From: Phenylobacterium sp. Root1290
GTDB lineage: Bacteria > Pseudomonadota > Alphaproteobacteria > Caulobacterales > Caulobacteraceae
Direction: 5' to 3'
Assembly: GCF_001425305.1 (NCBI RefSeq)
Contig: NZ_LMEE01000003.1
Coordinates: 248,001 to 312,000, forward strand
DNA length: 64,000 nucleotides
Part shown: one piece after another, positions 42,921 through 51,501 of the stretch
How the letters are laid out: each line of letters opens with the position of its first letter
Position numbering within the stretch: the stretch's first letter is position 1
The notes under the pieces: generated by a model
What the model saw: the letters and a program-made list of their open reading frames with translations, nothing else
The model's database searches: none
What the model was told of the DNA's origin: nothing
Translations under genes and position numbers: made by a program

Positions 42921-44194
42921 CCGGCGAGCGTCACCGGCGGCAGGTGGTAGACGCCTTCCAGCATCTCGGCCTTAGGCAGGTAGGCGCGCATGAAGAGCGC
43001 GAACGGGCCGTCGGGCGCGGGCAGCCAGTTGTTCTCGCGCCCTTCGCCCGGGTGTTCGTGACCGATCCAGATATCGAGGGAGCCGTCCTCGTTGTAGGCC
43101 AGCCCCGGCGTGCGATCGCCGATGGCGTAGCGATCGAGCGGGTTGTCGGTGAAGAAGAACTGGCCGTCTTCGGTGGCCTCGTAGAGGCTGAGCGACCAGA
43201 AGCTGTTCACCGCGGGCAGACGGTCGGCGGGGAAGTGCAGGCGCCAGGCCTTGGCGCCGTCGTACAGGCCGCGGCTTTCGCCCTTTCCGCGCATGTACAT
43301 GGCTTCGACCGGCGGCAGGGCCGCAAGGCCCGCCAGCGCGACCGCGGCGCGGTAGCCGTAGCTCTGTCCGAAGTCGCCGAGGTCGGAGCGGGGATAGGAC
43401 CAGCCGTCGACCCAGTTCATGCCGCCGATGCCGGAGGTGCGGATCATGGCGCGCGCCTGGGCGATGCCGGCCTCGATGGCCGTGGCCTCATCGGCGCTGA
43501 ACCGCGACGCGTCGAAGTCACCGCCGCCGAGGCCCAGCGGCGCGATGCGGCGCAGGAGCGCCAGGTCGGTGACCGACGGCGGATTGGCGACCATCAGGGC
43601 GTCGAGGCTGGCGAAATACTCGTTCCAGGGCGCGCTGCGGCGGGCGTAGGTCTGGGCCTGCGGGGCGTCCGGCCCCTGGATCGATATCCCGGCCTGCACG
43701 GCGCGGGCGGCCTCGAGGTCGAACGGGCCATCGACGAGGATGCGGGCCAGCGCCCAGACGTGATTGGTGGGCGAGCGCAGGGTGTTAGGACCTTCCGCCG
43801 GCTCGTTCGGGCCGATGAGGCGGAACGACATGGCGTCGGGACCGGTGGTGCGCGTGCCCAGGATGGCGAAGTTGTTGGTGTAGGCGTCCATCAGCGCCAG
43901 TGACAGGTAGCGCTCGCCTGAGGCCGGCAGGTTGATGGTCACCGGGCCGGCGCTGAGGTCGAGCTGGCCGCTGGTATAGAGCGTGTCGTTGTTCGGCGTG
44001 GTGACGGCGCGCATCCTGTGGTTGGCCAGATTGCGCATGTGGTCGAAGGTGTTCATCGCGCCGCCGAAGCCGGCCCGATTGGCGCGGGTGGTGGCGATCT
44101 CGATCAGGGGCAGGCCGAAGATCCAGGCCTCCGCGGCCGCATCGCGCAGGCGATCGAGCTCGGTGGCCGACGAGAAAGCTTGCGTGCCCGACAT
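42917..44194 (-). CDS. DUF1254/DUF1214 domain protein
   Basis: A 425-residue protein with an N-terminal DUF1254 domain (about residues 15-150: WIFGLPLIEIATTRAN, NHRMRAVTTPNNDTLYTSGQLDLSAGPV, RYLSLALMDAYTNNFAILGTRT) and a C-terminal DUF1214 domain (about 300-415: YDGAKAWRLHFPADRLPAVNSFWSLSLYEATEDGQFFF, GEGRENNWLPAPDGPFALFMRAYLPK). No signal peptide is seen with ATG 44194, unlike many family members which are exported; a start up to 52 codons upstream would not give one either. A nine-base-pair hairpin overlaps its ribosome site. Function unproven. Confidence 0.87.
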   Translation of the reverse strand: MSGTQAFSSATELDRLRDAAAEAWIFGLPLIEIATTRANRAGFGGAMNTFDHMRNLANHRMRAVTTPNNDTLYTSGQLDLSAGPVTINLPASGERYLSLALMDAYTNNFAILGTRTTGPDAMSFRLIGPNEPAEGPNTLRSPTNHVWALARILVDGPFDLEAARAVQAGISIQGPDAPQAQTYARRSAPWNEYFASLDALMVANPPSVTDLALLRRIAPLGLGGGDFDASRFSADEATAIEAGIAQARAMIRTSGIGGMNWVDGWSYPRSDLGDFGQSYGYRAAVALAGLAALPPVEAMYMRGKGESRGLYDGAKAWRLHFPADRLPAVNSFWSLSLYEATEDGQFFFTDNPLDRYAIGDRTPGLAYNEDGSLDIWIGHEHPGEGRENNWLPAPDGPFALFMRAYLPKAEMLEGVYHLPPVTLAG

Positions 44195-44205
44195 CTGAAT
44201 TGGTC

Positions 44206-44244
44206 CCCAGCCGCGTGATTTCGGACCCGGGCCCTGCGGCTGGG
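44206..44244 (-). promoter_or_regulatory. Hairpin overlapping the DUF1254 ribosome site
   Basis: CCCAGCCGC at 44206-44214 and GCGGCTGGG at 44236-44244 are perfect nine-base arms. In the minus-strand RNA the second arm contains the GGGGA ribosome site lying 10-15 bases before the DUF1254 ATG (44194). It could hide that site or act as a weak terminator for the methyltransferase operon upstream. There is no T-run. Confidence 0.4.
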
Positions 44245-44303
44245 CGACGGGGCGGGCAACCTGCCTGCGACAGGGCGGGCTGGCAATCAGGGGAAGCGCG
44301 TAG

Positions 44304-45479
44304 CTAGACTTTACGCATCCAGAACGAGGCGCCGTAGAGGTTGAGCCCATCGAGGGGGCCGCCCCGGAAGAGACCGGCCGCGTGTTCGGCCATCCGCGTG
44401 TCCTGGCCTGCGTACCAGGACGGGAACAGGATCTCGAAGGCGCCGCTGCCGAACAGCAGCGCGGCGCCCAGCAGGTATTGTTCGTTCCATAGCCGCTCGA
44501 CGTGGCCGCCGATGTAGTCGTCGGGGAGATAGATGTCGTGGATCTGGACGAGCACGCCGGGCTTCAGCCGCGGCAGAATGTCGAGGAAGAAGGCGGTGAC
44601 GTCCGAGCCCTGGAAGGCGCGGTGCGAGGAGTCCAGGAAGAAGATGTCGCCGGCCGTGAGCACGTCGAACATCGCAGGGTCGCAGTTCTCCAGCGGCTTG
44701 CGCAGGACTTGGTCGCAGAGCGCGTCGATCTCGTTGCGCGGCTGCGGGTCGATGGAGATGAGCTTGGTGCGTAGCCCGTAACGCTCGACGGCCCGGCGCG
44801 CGAACTTGGTCGAGACGCCGGACCCGACCTCGACGAAGCGGCTGGGATTGGTCTGCCGCAGCATGCTGGTCAGGATCATGCCGTCCAGCGGCGGGAACCA
44901 GCCGTTCAGCCAGAAGGGCTCTGAAGAGTCGTAGTGGCCGCTCCAGGCGATGTCGCTGAAGTCGGCCTGGATCTCGGCGATGGCGGCGAACTGGGCGGCG
45001 TAGGTCTCGCGGCCGCTCTCGATCAGGGTGAGCAGTCGCGAGTGCGAAGGGCGGCCGGCGCCGTAGCGGACGGTGGCGCGGTAGGGGTAGTCGGCGAGCT
45101 TGAACTCGTGGACGGCCCGCTCGGTGGCGAAGGCGATGTCGGAGGGCGGCGGGGTCGGCGGGCCATGCAGGGCGCGGCCGTAGGCCCGGGCCGCTTCCTC
45201 CTCGTCGCCCATGCGATGGAGGGCGGCGGCCAGATCGCCCCAGGCCTTGGGCGTGGTTTCCGGCGCAGCGGTCGCCTGGCGCAGCATTTCGATCCCCTCG
45301 TCGCGCTTGCCAAGCTTGAACAGCGTGACGCCCAGGAACCGCTGGGCGTGAGGGTGGTCGGGCGTGTCGGCCAGCATCTGCCGGAAGATCAGTTCGGCGT
45401 GATGCAGGAAGTGCTCGCGAAGCCGCAGGATCCCGAGTTGCAGCAACTGCTCCAACCGTTGGGGCGCGGGCTCCGCCAT
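44304..45479 (-). CDS. TPR-containing SAM-dependent methyltransferase
   Basis: A 391-residue protein. Residues about 1-110 are TPR-like helices (LFKLGKRDEGIEMLRQATAAPETTPKAWGDLAAALHRMG). Residues about 200-345 are a class I methyltransferase fold of the Methyltransf_24 type: RFVEVGSGVSTKFARRAV is motif I, KLISIDPQPR is the acidic loop, and IFFLDSSHRAFQGSDV and LVQIHDIYLPDDY follow. It lies 32 bases after the GT4 gene on the same strand, so probably modifies a sugar or polysaccharide of the surface locus. No export signal. The acceptor is unknown. Confidence 0.82.
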   Translation of the reverse strand: MAEPAPQRLEQLLQLGILRLREHFLHHAELIFRQMLADTPDHPHAQRFLGVTLFKLGKRDEGIEMLRQATAAPETTPKAWGDLAAALHRMGDEEEAARAYGRALHGPPTPPPSDIAFATERAVHEFKLADYPYRATVRYGAGRPSHSRLLTLIESGRETYAAQFAAIAEIQADFSDIAWSGHYDSSEPFWLNGWFPPLDGMILTSMLRQTNPSRFVEVGSGVSTKFARRAVERYGLRTKLISIDPQPRNEIDALCDQVLRKPLENCDPAMFDVLTAGDIFFLDSSHRAFQGSDVTAFFLDILPRLKPGVLVQIHDIYLPDDYIGGHVERLWNEQYLLGAALLFGSGAFEILFPSWYAGQDTRMAEHAAGLFRGGPLDGLNLYGASFWMRKV

Positions 45480-45511
45480 GTCAGCCTGGCCTCCGCCGAT
45501 GCCGGCCGGCG

Positions 45512-46639
45512 TCAGTCATCATCGTCTCGCTGTCCCAGGGCGCGGATCTGAGCCTCGATCGTGGCGCCCCACACATGCCAGCGCAGGCGATTCTCGAAGG
45601 CGGCGCGGGCCGCGCGGGTCATGGCCAGATAGCGCTGCTCGTCGGCCCAGCCCTCGCGGATGCCGGCGACATAGGTCTCGACGTCGGCGTCGGCGTCGAA
45701 GAGCAGGCCGTTCTCGCCGTTCTTGATGATGGCGCTCACGCCGCCGGTGTCGCGGGCGATCGAGGGCAACCCAAAGGCGCAGGCCTCGCAATAGACCAGG
45801 CCGAAGGCTTCCTGCTGGCTGGGCATGAACAGGAACGACGATTCACGGAACAGGCTCTCGAGGAGGGCGGCCTGGGCCGGATCGGTCTTGCTGAGGTGGC
45901 CGTGGTGGACGACGCCCTCGACGCCGAAGCTCTCGGCCGGTTTGCAGCCGACGATGTGGAGTTCGGCGTCGCCGAGGTGGCGGCGCAGTTCCTTGAAGAC
46001 CTTGAGCACCAGGGGGCCGCCCTTGCGCGGCCAGTCGTAACCGACGAACAGCAGTTTCAGCTTGTCGCCCTGGGAGGTCCGCTCGCAGGGCGCCGGCTCG
46101 AGGTCGAAGTTCGCGCCCAGGGGCGCCACTTCGAACCGGTCGTTGGGAACGTTGTAATATTCCGCGGCCGAGCGGGCGGCCCAGTCCGAGGTCAGCAGGA
46201 TCGGCTGGTTGCGGTTGATCAGCTGGCGCTGAAGCGCGTTGCCGATCCGCCGGCTGCGTCCGTTCAGGGGGCGGTACTTGGGATAGTAGTCGACCAGCGG
46301 TCCGAACAGGGCGTCGGCGACATGGACGACCGGCCATTTCGGATCGATGTAGGCGACCTTGTGCGCCGCGCCGATCGAGATGACGGCGTCGGCGTCGGCC
46401 TCGGTCAGGCGCTTGTCGAGCCAATGGGCGAAGGCCCGCGTGACGACCGGTTCGCGCGAAACCAGCACGCCGACCGCGGCGAGGCTGGAGGCGTAACGCA
46501 GGCTTTCGTCCACCCGGGGCGTGTCGATGACGGTCAAATCATTGAAGCGCCGGCTCAATTCGCGCAGCGCATAGTAGGGTATGCCGCTCCACGACGCGCG
46601 GTTGAACGGGCTCCCCAATGAGACAAAGGCTATACGCAC
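45512..46639 (-). CDS. GT4 family glycosyltransferase
   Basis: A 375-residue GT-B-fold enzyme. N-terminal acceptor domain ends near residue 190; the C-terminal nucleotide-sugar domain has KLLFVGYDWPRKGGPLVLKVF (about 197-218), LHIVGCKP and the EX7E motif in EAFGLVYCEACAFGLPSIA (about 290-308). It transfers a hexose or similar from an NDP-sugar with retention. The start is GTG 46639 with AGGAG before it. It is divergent from a GT2 gene across a palindrome-bearing 103-base gap and leads the methyltransferase gene. Confidence 0.88.
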   Translation of the reverse strand: MRIAFVSLGSPFNRASWSGIPYYALRELSRRFNDLTVIDTPRVDESLRYASSLAAVGVLVSREPVVTRAFAHWLDKRLTEADADAVISIGAAHKVAYIDPKWPVVHVADALFGPLVDYYPKYRPLNGRSRRIGNALQRQLINRNQPILLTSDWAARSAAEYYNVPNDRFEVAPLGANFDLEPAPCERTSQGDKLKLLFVGYDWPRKGGPLVLKVFKELRRHLGDAELHIVGCKPAESFGVEGVVHHGHLSKTDPAQAALLESLFRESSFLFMPSQQEAFGLVYCEACAFGLPSIARDTGGVSAIIKNGENGLLFDADADVETYVAGIREGWADEQRYLAMTRAARAAFENRLRWHVWGATIEAQIRALGQRDDDD

Positions 46640-46689
46640 ATTGGCTCCTGATCACCGGCCGTTTGGCTTGAGGCCATGGGCGACCACAG

Positions 46690-46716
46690 ATATTCGAATA
46701 GTGTAGTTCGAAATAT
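46690..46716. promoter_or_regulatory. AT-rich inverted repeat between divergent glycosyltransferase genes
   Basis: ATATTCGAA at 46690-46698 faces TTCGAAATAT at 46707-46716 with an eight-base gap; the arms are complementary except for one extra base. It is in the 103-base divergent promoter region of GT4 (46639) and GT2 (46743), in a very AT-rich patch, so it may bind a regulator or overlap a core promoter. Confidence 0.35.
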
Positions 46717-46742
46717 GCACTTTTTCACCGCGAAGTAAGCCG

Positions 46743-47813
46743 ATGTCTGACCTGATCTCTGTCGTCGTTCCCGCCTACAACGCCGTCGCGACGCTCGACG
46801 AAACCATGAGGTCGGCGCTGAGGCAGACCCATGCGAACCTGGAGGTGGTCGTCGTCGACGACGGCTCCAAGGACGCGACGCTGGCGATGGCGCAGTCCTA
46901 TGCGGCGCAGGACGCCCGGGTGCGGGTCATTTCCAAGCCCAACGGCGGGGTGGCGGCGGCGCGCAACACGGGCATCGACGCCGCGCGAGGCGACTACATC
47001 GCGCTGCTGGACGCCGACGATCTCTGGCACCCCGACAAGCTGCGCCAGCAGCTCGAGCGTTTCCGCACCGGGCCGGCGAGCCTGGGCCTGGTCTACAACT
47101 GGTACCGCCGCATCGACACCAGCGGCCGGGTGGTCGACCCCTCGGCCACGCCGATCGTTGAGGGCTGGGTGCTGTACCGCCACCTGGACTGGAACTTCGT
47201 CTCCAACGGCAGCACGCCGCTGATCCGGCGCAGCGCGCTGGGCGACCTGCGGTTCGATCCGGGGCTGAACGCCGCCGGCAACCAGGGCTGCGAGGACTAT
47301 CTGATCCAGCTGCAGATCGCGCTCAATCACCAGTTCGCCTGCGTGCCCGCCTACCTGACCGGTTACCGCCGCACCGAAGGGGCGATGACGTTGGACGCCG
47401 GGCGGATGATCCGCTCGCACATCCACATGTACCAGGTGCTGTGGCCCGAGCTCGACAAGCCGGCGCGCGAGCTGGCGCGGCGCCGGATGGCGACGTTCTT
47501 CGCAGAGTACGCCCGCAACCGCGTCCGCCGCGGCCAGGTGAAGGACGCCCTGGACGCCGTCGGACAGGCGTTCGCGCACGACGCCGTGGGCGCGCCGCTC
47601 AAGCTGGCTGAGCAGGCGCGTCTGGCGTTCATCTACCTCAGTCGGCGAAGCGGCGCGCCGGAGCGCGCCGTCGACCCGCGCCACTTCGACGCGTATTCCG
47701 AGACCGAGGTTGATACCGCGTGGGATGCGAGGCGCAGGCTTCAAAGGTTCAAGAACCTGGCTGCGCTCGATGCGGCATACAATCCGCGCATGGTGGAGCG
47801 TCCGGCTAGTTAG
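46743..47813 (+). CDS. GT2 family glycosyltransferase
   Basis: A 356-residue GT-A enzyme. The nucleotide-binding VVVDDGSKD (about residues 36-44), GGVAAARNTGIDAARGDYIALLDADDLW with the DxD metal motif (about 70-97), and a later ED motif (QGCEDYLIQLQIAL, about 182) are all present. It probably adds a sugar to a surface polysaccharide. The last ~60 residues are basic and Ala-rich. It overlaps the end of the convergent epimerase gene by eight bases. It resembles the GT2 genes at 49565 and 50518 and may be an ancient duplicate of them. Confidence 0.88.
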   Translation: MSDLISVVVPAYNAVATLDETMRSALRQTHANLEVVVVDDGSKDATLAMAQSYAAQDARVRVISKPNGGVAAARNTGIDAARGDYIALLDADDLWHPDKLRQQLERFRTGPASLGLVYNWYRRIDTSGRVVDPSATPIVEGWVLYRHLDWNFVSNGSTPLIRRSALGDLRFDPGLNAAGNQGCEDYLIQLQIALNHQFACVPAYLTGYRRTEGAMTLDAGRMIRSHIHMYQVLWPELDKPARELARRRMATFFAEYARNRVRRGQVKDALDAVGQAFAHDAVGAPLKLAEQARLAFIYLSRRSGAPERAVDPRHFDAYSETEVDTAWDARRRLQRFKNLAALDAAYNPRMVERPAS

Positions 47814-48810
47814 GACCCATCAGCAGGGGCGCCGGCGCAAGCGCTGGGGCGGTCTTTTGCTGTCCGATTTGCAGCTTGAACCAGTCGAGCGTGCGGCGGA
47901 TCCCGTCTTCATAGGGGATGTCCGCCGACCAACCCGGCAGGATCTCGTTCATGCGCGTCAGGTCGGGACGGCGGTTGGTCGGGTCCTGCGGCACGGGCGG
48001 CAGGAACTCGATCGACGAGCCGGGAACCAGCTTGGTGATGAACTCGGCGACTTCCAGCACGGAGATCTCGCGGTCGTTGCCGACGTTGAGCGGGCCGCCA
48101 TAGCTGACCTGGTCGCGCCAGAAGAAGCGTTCCAGGGCGTCGATGATGTCGTCGACATAGCCCCAGCTGCGCGACTGCAGGCCATCGCCGTAGACGGTGA
48201 GCTTGCCGGTCGTCAGGGCCTGGCCCAGGAAGTTCGACACCGCGCGGCCGTCGTCGATCCGCGTGCGCGGGCCGTAGACGTTGAACAGGCGCACGATGCG
48301 GATGTCCATGCCGTACACGCGCCGGCATTCGAACAGCAGGGATTCCGTGCAGCGCTTGCTCTCGTCGTAGGACGAGCGCGGACCGGTGCAGTCCACCGAG
48401 CCGCGGTAGCTTTCCGGCTGCGGCGAGATCAGCGGGTCGCCGTAGACCTCAGAGGTCGAGGCGAAGCAGAAGCGACCGCCCTTGGCGAGCAGGTTGCGCA
48501 GGTTCATCGCGCCGCCGAGGTTCGCCTGGATGACGCCCACCGGATCGCGCATGTACCACGGCGGCGACGCCGGGGACGCGAGGTGGATGATCTCGTCGAA
48601 GCGCTCGGACGTCGAGAAGCTCTCGGCCGGGCTGACTTCGAGGTGCAGGCGCGGATCCGTGATGTGCTTCAGGTTGTCCCGCGTGCCGGTCCAGAGATTG
48701 TCGACGACAAGAATTCGATCGACATCGGACCTCAGCAGGAGGCGATCAATAAGGTGCGAGCCGAGGAAGCCACATCCACCGGCAACGAGTACTGACTTTC
48801 CCACATTCAC
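47806..48810 (-). CDS. UDP-glucuronate decarboxylase-like (UDP-xylose synthase) enzyme
   Basis: A 334-residue extended short-chain dehydrogenase/reductase. NAD motif GGCGFLGS (residues 11-18), active-site Ser/Tyr/Lys with Tyr148 and Lys152 in YDESKR, and the UXS-typical stretch HLASPASPPWYMRDP (about 76-90). It likely makes UDP-xylose from UDP-glucuronate for the surface polysaccharide; a UDP-glucose 4-epimerase role is less likely because of the ASPASP motif. It is convergent with the GT2 at 46743. A 754-base gene-free gap with a strong hairpin precedes it. Confidence 0.87.
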   Translation of the reverse strand: MNVGKSVLVAGGCGFLGSHLIDRLLLRSDVDRILVVDNLWTGTRDNLKHITDPRLHLEVSPAESFSTSERFDEIIHLASPASPPWYMRDPVGVIQANLGGAMNLRNLLAKGGRFCFASTSEVYGDPLISPQPESYRGSVDCTGPRSSYDESKRCTESLLFECRRVYGMDIRIVRLFNVYGPRTRIDDGRAVSNFLGQALTTGKLTVYGDGLQSRSWGYVDDIIDALERFFWRDQVSYGGPLNVGNDREISVLEVAEFITKLVPGSSIEFLPPVPQDPTNRRPDLTRMNEILPGWSADIPYEDGIRRTLDWFKLQIGQQKTAPALAPAPLLMGPN

Positions 48811-49564
48811 CCCCAGTTGTGAACGGTAGCGCTAGCTTCACCAAAAGCGGGAGTGTTTCGACGCTCTAGCTTTTCTAGAGGTCGACTTCCCATCATTGGG
48901 GCGCGCTAAAGAACGATTTAATCCGAGACTTATAGGTTACACACTAGTCGATTTACGTTTCGATACATCAAGAAAAAACGTCATTCCCCGATTCGGAGAA
49001 TCACGCCGTCCAGCACGTCAAGCGCCGACGGGAAAAGCTGAAATTACTGTCGAGCTTCAGCGTCCGGCGCGCTGCGCCTTGCCGATTGCCTGTCATGTTC
49101 TTCGCTCCCCGCCGTGGTTAGCTGGACCTTGGTAAGTCGAACGTCCCACTCGTAAGTCGGAGTAGAGCGCGACTGTCTTAATATTCGATGATGTTAACGA
49201 GATGTTTCGTCCCGTTTTGACGCGTTAGTCTCCGGTATCGTGCAATCTATAGGCCAATTCTGCTGAAGAAGGGTGTCCCCGCTGCCCGGTTAAGGTAAAA
49301 GGCATCCATATCGCGTGGTTTCGACGTCGAAATAGACCGTGCGACGGGTGTGGCTCCATTGCCGCAGGCGAACGGAATGTTGACTGTCGTAGAGCTTGCC
49401 AGACTCCCCGGCTCATCGGTTCGTGCAGCACGTTCCGTGCAGGAAGCGTGTCCCAAGTCGATGAAGCAGACACCGATGTGCCAATCTGAGCCGCCATGCA
49501 GCTGGCCGGCGGCAGTCGGGAGCCTCAGCCTCAGTGCGGCGAGCGAGGGGGATTGTGCGGGGCG
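48811..49564. other. Long AT-richer gap inside the polysaccharide locus
   Basis: About 754 bases with lower GC than anything else of this length in the window. No gene is convincing: the small plus-strand frame near 48896-49135 has no ribosome site or recognisable composition, and the long antisense frame ending near 49247 only reads through the GT2 gene. It has an imperfect 11-bp hairpin at 48858-48885. It holds divergent promoters for the epimerase and the GT2 pair, and may be a remnant of an exchange event. Confidence 0.5.
48858..48885 (-). promoter_or_regulatory. Hairpin upstream of the epimerase gene
   Basis: TCGAC, one bulged G, then CTCTAG (48858-48869) pairs with CTAGAG followed by GTCGA (48875-48885), loop CTTTT. 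It is 48-75 bases before the epimerase ATG (48810) on the minus strand. It could be a leader structure or operator. Confidence 0.4.
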
Positions 49565-50521
49565 ATGAGTTCCACCGTTGCAGTGATCATTCCGACCTAT
49601 AACAGCGCCCATTATCTGGCCGCTGCGATCGAGAGCGCGCTGGGCCAGACCTCGCCGCCTCATGAAATCATCGTCGTCGACGACGGTTCGCGAGACGACC
49701 CGGCCGCGGTGACGGCGGCCTATCCCTCGGTGAAGCTGCTGCGGCAGGCCAACCAGGGGGTGTCGGCGGCGCGCAACACTGGGGTTGCGGCGGCGACCAG
49801 CGACTATCTGGTGTTCCTCGACGCCGACGACCAGCTGCTGCCCGAGACCCTGGCCAAGAACCTTGAGCAGTTCGCCGAGCACCCCGACTGCGGCATGGTC
49901 TACGGGTCGTACTATTATGTGGACGCGCAGACCCGGAAGATCACCGACTACACTTTCATGCCGCCGGGCGAGGATCCATTTGCGACCCTGCTGCGCGGCA
50001 ACTGCATCGGGATGGTGGCGGCGGTCATGTTCCGCCGAGACGTCTACCAGGCGGTGGGCGGCTTCGACGCCAGCCAGCGGGCCTCCGAGGACTACGATCT
50101 CTATCTGCGGATCGCGCGGCGCTATGGCGTGGTCGGGCGGCCGGACGTGATGACCGAGTACTGGCAGCACGGCGGCAACGCCTCGCGCGACAACGCCTTC
50201 ATGCTGCGCTGGGTGCTCGACGTGCTGCGGCGCTACCGCGACGACGCGCAGGCGCGGCCGGAGTGGCGCGCCGCCATCCGCCAGGGCGAGGCGAACTGGG
50301 TGCGATTCTATGCCGACACCTGGGTGGCCAACCTGCGGACCGGCGGCGTGGCGCAGCTTGGGCCGCTGATGAAACAGGCGCTGGGCATCACAAGGATTGC
50401 GCCGACGGCGCTGGCGCGCAGCGCCGTCCGTGCGGCCAAGTGGGAAGCGCGGCTGAAGGTGCGGCGCGTGCGAAGAGCCTTGCGGGACCGTTCGGCGCAG
50501 CCTCCGGGGAGGGCGTCGTGA
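49565..50521 (+). CDS. GT2 family glycosyltransferase
   Basis: A 318-residue GT-A enzyme with VAVIIPTYNSAHYL at the start, VVDDGSRDD (about residues 37-45), GVSAARNTGVAAATSDYLVFLDADDQLLP (DxD motif, about 67-95) and ASEDYDLYLRIARRYG (about 175-190). It probably extends a surface glycan. ATG 49565 follows a GGGG-rich site. The stop overlaps the next GT2 start (GTGA), so the two are translated as a coupled pair. Confidence 0.88.
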   Translation: MSSTVAVIIPTYNSAHYLAAAIESALGQTSPPHEIIVVDDGSRDDPAAVTAAYPSVKLLRQANQGVSAARNTGVAAATSDYLVFLDADDQLLPETLAKNLEQFAEHPDCGMVYGSYYYVDAQTRKITDYTFMPPGEDPFATLLRGNCIGMVAAVMFRRDVYQAVGGFDASQRASEDYDLYLRIARRYGVVGRPDVMTEYWQHGGNASRDNAFMLRWVLDVLRRYRDDAQARPEWRAAIRQGEANWVRFYADTWVANLRTGGVAQLGPLMKQALGITRIAPTALARSAVRAAKWEARLKVRRVRRALRDRSAQPPGRAS

Positions 50522-51501
50522 GCGCAGGCAACATCCCGACTGTTTCAATCATCACGCCCTACCTGAACGGCGAGGCGTATCTGGCCGAGGCGATCGCTTC
50601 GGTTCAGGCCCAGACGTTCGCGGACTGGGAGTTGCTGCTGGTCGACGACGGATCCGTCGATGGCGGGCCGCAGATCGCGGCGCAGGCGGCGGCTTGCGAT
50701 CCCCGCATCAAGCCGATCGCGCCAGATCCCGGGCGCAAGGGGGCGGCCGCGGCCCGCAACCGGGCGCTCGAGGTCGCCCAGGGGAAGTATGTCGTCTTCC
50801 TGGACGCCGACGACCTGTTCGAACCAATCAAACTCGCCGCTGAAGTCGCGCTGCTGGAGCGCATGCCGCAGGTCGGCTGGGTCTATGGCCCGACCACGCT
50901 GTGGTGGCCGAGCGAGAACCGAACCTGGACGCAGGACATGCGCCGGCAGGCGGGGCGTACCTATCAGCCGCCGGCCTTGATCGGGCCGGTGCTGCTGGAG
51001 CAGCTGGGCGAGGTGTCATGCATCTGCGCCGTGATGATCCGGCGCGAGGCGATCGAGGCGGTCGGGGGCTTTGAAGAGGGTTTCAAGATCTACGAGGATC
51101 AGTGCCTCTGGGTGAAGCTGATGCTGCGCTATCCGGTCCACGTCATCGGACAGGTGCACTCCCGATATCGCCAGCATGCCGACTCAGCCTGCGGTGTCGC
51201 AAGCGAGACCGGCGAATTCGACAAGTCGGGCGGCCCGCACGCATCGCGTCGGGCGTTCCTGGATTGGGCGGCCGACTACACGCGGACGGCTGGAAAGATG
51301 ACGCCGCGACTGGAAGGCGCCTTCCGGCGCGCGTTCCGTCCCTATGAGGATCCGGCTTGGGCGATGCAGTCGACCGACCGCTTCACCCTGGCGACCCGGC
51401 GGGTGCGCGAGACTGCTGTCCGCATGCGTCGCGCGTTGAGGCGCACGCTGCGCAAGCTGGTGAGCGGCGGGCGTCAGGGCCTCTTGGGGCCGGCCAGATA
51501 G
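50518..51501 (+). CDS. GT2 family glycosyltransferase
   Basis: A 327-residue GT-A enzyme: VSIITPYLNGEAYLAEAI start, LLVDDGSVDGG (about residues 40-50), GAAAARNRALEVAQGKYVVFLDADDLFEP (about 74-102) and the IYEDQCLWVKLML segment near 199-211 where GT2 enzymes have the catalytic ED pair. The C-terminal tail is very Arg-rich (RMRRALRRTLRKLV), possibly membrane-associated. The GTG start overlaps the previous gene by four bases. The 3' end overlaps the convergent GT2 gene by 28 bases. Confidence 0.87.
   Translation: MSAGNIPTVSIITPYLNGEAYLAEAIASVQAQTFADWELLLVDDGSVDGGPQIAAQAAACDPRIKPIAPDPGRKGAAAARNRALEVAQGKYVVFLDADDLFEPIKLAAEVALLERMPQVGWVYGPTTLWWPSENRTWTQDMRRQAGRTYQPPALIGPVLLEQLGEVSCICAVMIRREAIEAVGGFEEGFKIYEDQCLWVKLMLRYPVHVIGQVHSRYRQHADSACGVASETGEFDKSGGPHASRRAFLDWAADYTRTAGKMTPRLEGAFRRAFRPYEDPAWAMQSTDRFTLATRRVRETAVRMRRALRRTLRKLVSGGRQGLLGPAR

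Noticed and set aside
48896..49135. 79-residue frame in the polysaccharide gap
   Set aside because: No ribosome site, mixed composition, no hydrophobic or known motif; kept as non-coding.
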